Assembly: GCA_913048385.1 (NCBI GenBank) | Contig: CAJWVZ010000003.1 | Span: 62,001-126,000, forward strand | DNA length: 64,000 nucleotides | Reading direction: 5' to 3' | Source: an uncultured Gammaproteobacteria bacterium | GTDB taxonomy: Bacteria > Pseudomonadota > Gammaproteobacteria > Pseudomonadales > Pseudohongiellaceae | Part shown: positions 57,737 to 64,000 of the stretch, piece after piece | Numbering within the stretch: position 1 is the stretch's first letter | How the letters are laid out: each line of letters opens with the position of its first letter | Notes under the pieces: model-generated | Seen by the model: only the letters and a program-made list of their open reading frames with translations | The model's database searches: none | Told to the model about the DNA's origin: nothing | Made by a program: the position numbers and the translations under genes

Positions 57737-58267
57737 GTGGATGACGATGACTGGTTGGTCCTCGGTCAAGTTGGGAAGCCCCACGGTGTTAAAGGTTGGG
57801 TGAAGGTACGGTCGTTTACAGAAGAGTACGATGCAATATTGCAACACCGGCTGTTTAGGGGCGAGAAGAATGGGATATTCAGTAATTTAGAGATAGAGAT
57901 ACACCGCAATCAACCAAACGGTCTTGTCGTTAAATTTAAAAATTTTGATGATCCCGAAAGTGCTATTGATATTATCGGGACGACGTTGTCTGTGAGGGCG
58001 AAGGATCTCCCCGTACTTGAGGACGACGAGTTTTATTGGCATCAATTAGAGGGTTTGCGGGTCTTGAATCTGCAGGGCGAAATTTTTGGAATTGTAAAGA
58101 AAATGCTTCAAACTGGTGCTAACGACGTTGTTGTTGTAAAGCCGGATGGTTCTAGCTTAGACGATAGAGAGAGACTAATTCCCTGGATAAGGGGTGAAGT
58201 TATAAAAGCAATTGATGTCGAAAAAGGGGAATTGCTAGTTTCCTGGCGGAGTGATTACCTTGAGTAG
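57737..58267 (+). CDS. rimM: Ribosome maturation factor RimM
   Basis: A GTG start 6 nt after rpsP gives 176 residues. GQVGKPHGVKGWVKVRSFT is the family opening, and the PRC-barrel half follows (EFYWHQLEGLRVLN, RERLIPWIRGEVIKAID). It helps assemble the 30S head around S19. Confidence 0.97.
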   Translation: MDDDDWLVLGQVGKPHGVKGWVKVRSFTEEYDAILQHRLFRGEKNGIFSNLEIEIHRNQPNGLVVKFKNFDDPESAIDIIGTTLSVRAKDLPVLEDDEFYWHQLEGLRVLNLQGEIFGIVKKMLQTGANDVVVVKPDGSSLDDRERLIPWIRGEVIKAIDVEKGELLVSWRSDYLE

Positions 58268-58312
58268 CAAGTGGGTAGGGTTGAAAGTCACATGCAAAAG
58301 CGTTAGGTAAAT

Positions 58313-59071
58313 ATGCGTATTGCGATAGTTACTGTTTTTCCGGAAATGTTTGCTGCAGTTAGCGAATTTGGGGTGATTGGAAGGGCGGTTAAGGATAAGA
58401 AACTAAATCTTGAATTCTACAACCCAAGAAATTTTGCGGAAGACAGCCGCAAGACGGTAGATGATAAACCGTTTGGTGGCGGTCCTGGAATGCTCATGAA
58501 AACAGGCCCATTAGTAGCCGCTATTCGAGCAGCAAAGACGTCGTCACTTGAAAATAGTCGTCCTGAGCCAAAAGTTTACTATTTGTCGCCGCAGGGAAAA
58601 GCGATTAAGCAATCTTGTGTAGAATCTCTTGCTGAAGAGGACGATTTAGTTCTGGTTTGTGGCCGTTATCAAGGTATTGATGAGCGGGTTATACGAAGTG
58701 AGATAGACGAAGAAATTTCTTTAGGAGACTTCGTGCTCAGCGGAGGTGAAGTCGCTGCGATGGCACTTATTGATTCATTGGGGCGTTGTCAGCCCGACGT
58801 GTTGGGAGATGTTGGCTCTCTGAATGAAGATAGTTTCTCTAACGGACTCTTACATTGTCCGGAATACACTCGTCCTGGAAACTTTGAAGGACATGCTGTT
58901 CCTGAGATTTTGCTAAGTGGGCATCACGAGGCAATTAAAGAATGGAGGCAAGAACAAAGCCTCAAAGTTACTTGGGAGAAAAGACCGGATTTATTAGAGG
59001 CCGCGACTTTGAGTAAAAAACAGGAGAGTCAGCTTAAGAAAATTAAGAGCCAGGCTGATAAAGCGAAGTAA
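58313..59071 (+). CDS. trmD: tRNA (guanine37-N1) methyltransferase
   Basis: TrmD (252 residues) methylates G37 using SAM through a trefoil knot. FGGGPGMLMKTGP, CGRYQGIDERV and LGDFVLSGGEVAAMA, which make the knot and SAM site, are intact. It lies 45 nt after rimM; a weak AGG precedes the ATG. Confidence 0.98.
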   Translation: MRIAIVTVFPEMFAAVSEFGVIGRAVKDKKLNLEFYNPRNFAEDSRKTVDDKPFGGGPGMLMKTGPLVAAIRAAKTSSLENSRPEPKVYYLSPQGKAIKQSCVESLAEEDDLVLVCGRYQGIDERVIRSEIDEEISLGDFVLSGGEVAAMALIDSLGRCQPDVLGDVGSLNEDSFSNGLLHCPEYTRPGNFEGHAVPEILLSGHHEAIKEWRQEQSLKVTWEKRPDLLEAATLSKKQESQLKKIKSQADKAK

Positions 59072-59153
59072 CGCAGCAATTTAAGTTAGGGTCATGCAGT
59101 AATGAAGAGGCTGACTAAAGTTTTTGCAGAAAATCGGTATAGAGGTTAGTTAA

Positions 59154-59516
59154 ATGAGTAAGAATAAAATAATACAGAAGATTGAATCTGAGCAAATGGG
59201 AAAAAGTTTTCCTGATTTTGGGCCGGGCGACAGTGTTGTGGTTCAGGTCAAGATTAAAGAAGGGGATAGAGAGCGCTTGCAAGCGTTCGAAGGAGTAGTA
59301 ATCGGGCGAAAAAGTCGCGGTCTTAATTCCTCGTTCACAGTTCGAAAAATCTCACACGGTGTTGGCGTAGAGCGAACTTTTCAGCTATTCAGTAATCAGG
59401 TTGAAAGTGTAACTTTGAAGCGTCGTGGAGATGTTCGTCAGGCGAAACTTTATTACCTTAGAGACCTTGCTGGTCGTAAGGCTCGCATTGCGGAAAAGCT
59501 GGAGAAAAAAAGCTAG
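59154..59516 (+). CDS. rplS: 50S ribosomal protein L19
   Basis: A 120-residue L19: [40 protein letters not shown] and [14 protein letters not shown] are all typical. It closes the rpsP block, ending in a strong terminator 20 nt later. Confidence 0.98.
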   Translation: MSKNKIIQKIESEQMGKSFPDFGPGDSVVVQVKIKEGDRERLQAFEGVVIGRKSRGLNSSFTVRKISHGVGVERTFQLFSNQVESVTLKRRGDVRQAKLYYLRDLAGRKARIAEKLEKKS

Positions 59517-59541
59517 ACATTTCTTTGGCGTCAACAAAAAG

Positions 59542-59573
59542 CGCATCTTTACGAGTAAAGGTGCGTTTTTTTT
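59542..59573 (+). terminator. Terminator after rplS
   Basis: CGCATCTTTA and TAAAGGTGCG form a 10-bp stem (one G-U pair) with a 4-nt loop, followed by eight T. A classic intrinsic terminator. Confidence 0.93.
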
Positions 59574-59650
59574 AGTTCCGTTTTTTACATATATGCATAC
59601 TAGGCTTGTCTGAGAGGGGCTAAGTGTTGGTCACTCGCGGCGTCAAATTC

Positions 59651-59679
59651 TTTTTATCCACTCTTAAAAGTGCTATAAC
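59651..59679 (+). promoter_or_regulatory. Candidate extended -10 promoter for dsbC
   Basis: TGCTATAAC gives an extended -10 (TATAAC at 59674-59679) with a poor -35 (TTTTTA) 17 nt upstream, just ahead of dsbC and after the rplS terminator. Confidence 0.4.
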
Positions 59680-59702
59680 AAACGTAGTAATTGGAGAAAG
59701 AT

Positions 59703-60461
59703 ATGAGTATGAAATTAAGTATGGTGCGGATACTGTTAGCTTGGTTCTTAGTGAGTGTAGCTAGCGGATCGCCTCTTTTTGCACAAAGCAACAATGGGGA
59801 CCAGTCTCTTCGAGGTAAGCTTGAACAGGCCATCGAAGTAGCGTCTGGGGGGCAGTTGAAAATACAGTCAGTGAAAGCAACGCAACTTTCGACGATTTAT
59901 GAGGTTCAGTTAAATACGGGCGAAATTCTTTACAGTGACATCGCAGGAGATTATCTATTTGCCGGTGACATGTATCGAACAAGTGCCTCTGGTTTAATTA
60001 ATGTGTCTTCTTCAGCGCGACAGTCTCGTGTGATTGAGCGACTAGCCGCGGTGCCTGAGAGCGAAATGATCATATTCGAGCCTGAAGAAATTAAGGCAAG
60101 TATTACTGTTTTTACGGATGTGGATTGCACTTACTGCCGGAAACTTCACAGTGAGATTGAGAAGATTCTTGAATACGGAATTAAAGTTCGCTATCTAGCA
60201 TATCCACGAGGTGGCGAAAGCGCTGATGCTTATGAAAAAATGATCTCTGTTTGGTGCTCGGACAACAGAGAAAAGTCTTTTGAACAAGCAAAAAACGGGC
60301 AAAATATACCCGGTAAGAAGTGTTCCACTCCGATACTGGAACATTATGCTTTAGGGAATGAGTTTGGGGTCAATGGTACACCTGCGATAGTTTTTCCGGA
60401 TGGGCAGCTTATTCCTGGATATATAGAAGCAAGTCGTCTTGCGGCTATGCTGAAAATTTAA
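59703..60461 (+). CDS. dsbC: Thiol:disulfide interchange protein DsbC
   Basis: ATG 59703 follows GGAG at 6 nt (252 residues). A signal peptide ends near LFAQS. The N-terminal dimerisation domain runs to about 95 (TGEILYSDIAGDYLFAGDMYR), then a thioredoxin fold with the active site C142-TY-C145 (DVDCTYCRK); E. coli has CGYC. GVNGTPAIVFPDG gives the cis-proline loop. It isomerises disulfides in the periplasm. It precedes hom and thrC as in Pseudomonas. Confidence 0.95.
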   Translation: MSMKLSMVRILLAWFLVSVASGSPLFAQSNNGDQSLRGKLEQAIEVASGGQLKIQSVKATQLSTIYEVQLNTGEILYSDIAGDYLFAGDMYRTSASGLINVSSSARQSRVIERLAAVPESEMIIFEPEEIKASITVFTDVDCTYCRKLHSEIEKILEYGIKVRYLAYPRGGESADAYEKMISVWCSDNREKSFEQAKNGQNIPGKKCSTPILEHYALGNEFGVNGTPAIVFPDGQLIPGYIEASRLAAMLKI

Positions 60462-60498
60462 CTACGCTTCTTTCTTACAGATAAAGGGTTCCGAATTA

Positions 60499-61818
60499 AT
60501 GTCTGCCTCTACTAGTGACCTACGGGTCTTAAAAGTTGGTATTTGCGGTTATGGAACGGTCGGTCGAGGCACTCACGACCTTTTAGTGAAAAATGAAAGT
60601 ACGATAGCTCGTCGCCTAGACTGTATTCATCTAACGGTAACTCATGTCGCAAGCCGGAGCTTGAGTGGAACTGTCTTTGGCGTAGGTAAATGGAGCACTG
60701 ATCCGATTGAAGTAGTTAACGATCCTGAAGTTGATATCGTCGTTGAGGCTATAGGAGGTTTAGGCACCGCATTTGAGGTCGTAAAGAAAGCTCTATCAGC
60801 GAAAAAAAATGTGGTTACAGCCAATAAGGCATTGATCGCTACTCACGGGAATGAACTTGTAAATTTAGCTTCTGAAAATGGTGTGAGGCTTCTTTTTGAA
60901 AGTGCAGTGGCAGGTGGTATTCCGATTCTCAAGTGTTTGCGAGAGGGTCTCGCGGCAAACAATATTAATTGGTTAGCTGGAATTATAAACGGGACCGGTA
61001 ATTATATTTTGACTGAGATGGGTAACCGTCAGCGTTTGTTTTCAGAGGTGTTGCGTGAAGCTCAGGCGCTTGGTTATGCAGAAGCCGACCCCAGCTTTGA
61101 TGTAGAAGGTACAGATGCAGCTCATAAGCTAGCAATAATGGCATCAATCGCGTTTGGAATGCCTTTGGCTTTTGATAAAACATATATAGAAGGCATAAGC
61201 AGTCTGGAACTTGATGATATCAAGTATGCAAATGAACTTGGCTATTGCATTAAACATCTTGGTATAGCTCGATTAAGTGATCAACGTGTGCAAATGAGAG
61301 TTCATCCATCGCTAATATCTTCAGACGAGCTTTTGGCAAGTGTTGACGGAGTAGGAAATGCTGTTGTAGTTAACGCGGATCCTATAGGGTCTACTCTATA
61401 CAGTGGTCCCGGTGCCGGAGCGGAGGCTACAGCTTCAGCGGTTGTTGCTGATTTGATTGATCTAGCTCGGTCGCCAAGGTCAATTTCACAGGCCCATATT
61501 GTTCCCTCGCTCGGCTTCAGTAGGCTTGTCACCGATTTTGAAATTTTAGATATTGATAAGATAGAGTCTGAATATTATTTGAGGATCAATGTTGAGGATC
61601 ACGTCGGGGTGATGGCTAACATAACTGGCTTGATGGAGAAGTTCGAGATCAGTATCGATGCGGTGATTCAGAAAGAAAAGAGTAAGAACTGTGTCCAAAT
61701 TGTCATATTGACCCAAATGTGTGTCGAGCAGGTCTTGAATTCGGTGATTGCTGAAATTGAAAACTTAAAAAGTGTTAGGAGCTCTGTAGTTAGGATTCGT
61801 GTAGCATCATTTGAGTAG
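60499..61818 (+). CDS. hom: Homoserine dehydrogenase
   Basis: The enzyme reduces aspartate semialdehyde to homoserine. In 439 residues: the NAD(P) loop GICGYGTVGRG (14-24), TANKALIATHG, GIINGTGNYILTEM, and a C-terminal ACT domain from about 363 (YYLRINVEDHVGVMANITG) that permits feedback by threonine. No aspartokinase is fused. It lies 38 nt before thrC, probably one operon. Confidence 0.97.
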   Translation: MSASTSDLRVLKVGICGYGTVGRGTHDLLVKNESTIARRLDCIHLTVTHVASRSLSGTVFGVGKWSTDPIEVVNDPEVDIVVEAIGGLGTAFEVVKKALSAKKNVVTANKALIATHGNELVNLASENGVRLLFESAVAGGIPILKCLREGLAANNINWLAGIINGTGNYILTEMGNRQRLFSEVLREAQALGYAEADPSFDVEGTDAAHKLAIMASIAFGMPLAFDKTYIEGISSLELDDIKYANELGYCIKHLGIARLSDQRVQMRVHPSLISSDELLASVDGVGNAVVVNADPIGSTLYSGPGAGAEATASAVVADLIDLARSPRSISQAHIVPSLGFSRLVTDFEILDIDKIESEYYLRINVEDHVGVMANITGLMEKFEISIDAVIQKEKSKNCVQIVILTQMCVEQVLNSVIAEIENLKSVRSSVVRIRVASFE

Positions 61819-61856
61819 TAGAAATTCTTCGTCACGCTGGGTTAAAGGATTGTTAA

Positions 61857-63260
61857 GTGAAGTATCAAAGCACAAGAAATGGATGCCCTCATCAAAGTTT
61901 TGAGCAGGTGCTTCTAACGGGGTTGGCACCAGACGGTGGATTATTCGTCCCTGTTAGTTTGCCGAGTTTTGGAATCGAAGAAATCCAATCCTGGGCTGAT
62001 CTTTCCTACCAAGATCTTGCATTAAAGGTTATCACTCCATTTGTTGGCGGTGATATTCCCGCACCAGCGTTGAAAAAAATTATCTATGATAGTTATGCTG
62101 AATTTCATCATCCAGACATAGCCCCGTTAGCTAAGCTTGACGAAAATGAGTACGTCTTGGAGCTTTTTCATGGGCCAACCTTGGCGTTTAAAGATTTTGC
62201 GTTACAGGTATTAGGACGGCTTCTTGATTATATGTTAATACAGAATGGCCAGCGGGTTGCTATTCTTGGTGCTACCTCTGGCGATACCGGGTCCGCAGCA
62301 ATCGAAGGTTGTCGGCACTCAGACCAAGTAGATATTTTTATCCTTCACCCGCTCAATAGAGTTTCCGAAGTGCAGCGACGCCAAATGACAACGGTGCACG
62401 GTGAGAATGTTTTTAATCTTGCGGTTGATGGTAATTTTGACGATTGCCAAAGAATCGTTAAAGCGGCTTTTAATGATCAAGCTTTTCTGCCAAAGGAATG
62501 CCGTTTGGCTGCGGTGAATTCGATTAATTGGGCTCGGATCATGATGCAAACGGTCTACTATTTTTCATCTGTCCTGAAACTTACACGCGGAAAGTTGAAG
62601 GTTTCCTTTTCAGTCCCAACGGGGAACTTCGGGGATATTTACGCAGGTTACTTAGCAAAAAAAATGGGTCTCCCTATAGACCAATTAATAGTTGCAACTA
62701 ACGCAAACGATATTTTGCATCGGTTTATATATCAAAATGTTTACTCGGCATCGAAGTTAAAAAAAACGTTCTCTCCCAGTATGGATATTTTGGTTTCCAG
62801 TAATTTTGAGCGATACCTATTTGATTTGTTCGATCGTGATGGTGAGGTCTTATCTCATTTTATGCAGCAGTCGTTGTCAGGTAAGTTAAGCGTCTCTGAC
62901 GAGCAATGGAAGAGCGTTCGAGAAATATTTTCCAGTGCTAGCGTCACTGATGATCAGACATGCGCTATCATTTCAGAAATCTTCGTAAAACATAAAATGC
63001 TTGTAGATCCGCACACTGCGATTGGTCTGGAGGCAAGTCGTCGCTGTAATAATGGCAATAATTATCCGATGGTTACTCTGGCAACAGCGCATCCAGCTAA
63101 ATTCGGTGAGGCAGTTGTAGCCGCTGGACTTAAGGTTCCTGATCTTCCCGGGCATCTTGAAAATCTGCTGGAGCGAGAGGAGAGATATCAGACGCTTCCA
63201 AACGATTTGCATGCGATTCAGGGCTTTGTTGCCCGGAACCTAAGGTTTTGTTCAAAGTGA
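61857..63260 (+). CDS. thrC: Threonine synthase
   Basis: The PLP enzyme makes threonine from O-phosphohomoserine. The GTG start with AAAGGAT upstream gives 467 residues. The PLP lysine is K112 (GPTLAFKDFALQ), and ATSGDTGSAAIEG and SVPTGNFGDIYAGY bind phosphate and substrate. It is the longer form found with hom in pseudomonads. The stop overlaps recJ by 4 nt. Confidence 0.97.
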   Translation: MKYQSTRNGCPHQSFEQVLLTGLAPDGGLFVPVSLPSFGIEEIQSWADLSYQDLALKVITPFVGGDIPAPALKKIIYDSYAEFHHPDIAPLAKLDENEYVLELFHGPTLAFKDFALQVLGRLLDYMLIQNGQRVAILGATSGDTGSAAIEGCRHSDQVDIFILHPLNRVSEVQRRQMTTVHGENVFNLAVDGNFDDCQRIVKAAFNDQAFLPKECRLAAVNSINWARIMMQTVYYFSSVLKLTRGKLKVSFSVPTGNFGDIYAGYLAKKMGLPIDQLIVATNANDILHRFIYQNVYSASKLKKTFSPSMDILVSSNFERYLFDLFDRDGEVLSHFMQQSLSGKLSVSDEQWKSVREIFSSASVTDDQTCAIISEIFVKHKMLVDPHTAIGLEASRRCNNGNNYPMVTLATAHPAKFGEAVVAAGLKVPDLPGHLENLLEREERYQTLPNDLHAIQGFVARNLRFCSK

Positions 63261-64000
63261 AAAGTTTGCTTCGAACGCGACCCATGCGTTCGGATTCTGG
63301 TAGCGCGGGAAACCTATTAGATGCGAACCTTCATCCACTTTTACATCGAGTATATCTTGGTCGGGAAATTGTCAATTTTGAAGAGGTAGAGTTAGGGTTA
63401 GAGAACCTTTTGAGCCCGATAGATTTGCAAGGTTTAGATCAAGCTTCCAATCTGTTGTGTTCTGCATTGGAAGCACAGAGTAGGGTTTTGATTGTTGCAG
63501 ATTTCGATGTAGACGGCGCTACAAGCTGTGTTTTAGCTATTCGAGCCTTGCGAAGTTTTGGGTTTAAGTCTGTTGACTATATTGTCCCCAATCGCTTTGA
63601 GTTCGGATACGGATTGACACCTGAAATTGTTGAAATGGCCAAACCTCGCCGCCCGGACTTAATTATTACGGTGGATAATGGCATCTCAAGCGTTGAGGGC
63701 GTTGATGTTGCCCGAGCTTCGGGAATCCAAACGCTGATAACAGACCATCATTTAGCCGGTGCAGTGCTCCCAAATGCCGATGTAATCGTTAACCCCAATC
63801 AACCCGGGTGTAAGTTTAAAAGTAAAGCGCTTGCAGGAGTAGGTGTTGTTTTTTATCTAATGCTGGGATTACGAAGAGCTTTGCGCGAACGGGGTTATTT
63901 TAAAGTAACTCAAACTATTGAGCCCCGCCTGTCTGAGTTACTCGATCTTGTTGCGCTCGGTACGGTCGCTGATGTAGTCCCATTGGATCGAAATAATCGT
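63257..64000 (+). CDS. recJ: Single-stranded-DNA exonuclease RecJ, 3' end missing
   Basis: The first 248 codons are present, running off the right edge. The GTG start overlaps the thrC stop (GTGA); ATG 63284 is an alternative. The DHH-family metal motifs are visible: ADFDVDGATS, TVDNGISS, TDHHLAG, then LDLVALGTVADVVPLD. RecJ degrades single-stranded DNA 5' to 3' in recombination and mismatch repair. The thrC-recJ link matches Pseudomonas-like order. Confidence 0.96.
   Translation, partial: MKSLLRTRPMRSDSGSAGNLLDANLHPLLHRVYLGREIVNFEEVELGLENLLSPIDLQGLDQASNLLCSALEAQSRVLIVADFDVDGATSCVLAIRALRSFGFKSVDYIVPNRFEFGYGLTPEIVEMAKPRRPDLIITVDNGISSVEGVDVARASGIQTLITDHHLAGAVLPNADVIVNPNQPGCKFKSKALAGVGVVFYLMLGLRRALRERGYFKVTQTIEPRLSELLDLVALGTVADVVPLDRNNR

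Overview
The window looks like chromosomal DNA of a free-living, aerobic, probably marine gammaproteobacterium. The order yfjD-like/ypjD/ffh/rpsP/rimM/trmD/rplS matches enterobacteria, dsbC/hom/thrC/recJ matches pseudomonads, NuoC and NuoD are fused, and the regulator beside rubrerythrin has both OxyR redox cysteines. The many exported proteins of poorly described families (WGQPDLQGVW, NHL propeller, PQQ dehydrogenase, exported FAH fold, Tat amidase) recall oligotrophic marine lineages such as OM182/Pseudohongiella relatives. That placement is an inference. I saw no rRNA, tRNA, IS element, prophage or CRISPR array. The first gene (copper monooxygenase) and the last gene (recJ) are cut by the window ends.

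Layout. 1-6585: five same-strand genes for exported proteins: a cytochrome c/PHM-like type II copper monooxygenase, an uncharacterised protein, a WGQPDLQGVW protein, a PAL-like NHL propeller and a PQQ dehydrogenase. This is the most unusual block. 6861-11138: DUF4212 plus sodium:solute symporter, then acs, an acetate uptake and activation module. 11297-23981: metabolic and membrane genes, namely an MDR reductase, a DUF1295 protein, a Tat amidase, malate synthase G, small secreted and membrane proteins, two MAPEG proteins, a glutamate dehydrogenase carrying an antenna-like insertion, an exported FAH-fold protein and a P19/Tp34-type iron protein. 23982-24389: a long non-coding region with a good Fur box and a possible Fur-controlled small RNA. 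24390-39408: a complete nuoA-N operon. 39513-42397: a sterol-desaturase-type enzyme with a membrane partner, a PEBP protein and a flavin reductase. 42698-48150: tadA, purL, a NIF3/YqfO-type small protein and purE. 48167-52575: NUDIX, then a DUF3501/Fe-S protein/rubrerythrin peroxide module divergent from oxyR. 52705-63260: Sfp-type PPTase, CorC-like protein, YpjD, the ffh-rplS translation block, dsbC, hom and thrC. 63257-64000: start of recJ.

How the parts fit. Acetate entering through the symporter becomes acetyl-CoA (Acs) and can be assimilated through malate synthase. Glutamate dehydrogenase links nitrogen to the TCA cycle, and Complex I oxidises the NADH. The Fur-like sites place the iron protein, the candidate small RNA and possibly the iron-rich Complex I under iron control. 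The first block can be read as a periplasmic oxidation system. All six copper ligands of peptidylglycine hydroxylating monooxygenase can be placed in the first protein, a lyase-like propeller lies two genes downstream, and a PQQ dehydrogenase without its own heme could supply electrons through the fused cytochrome domain. This reading is a hypothesis.
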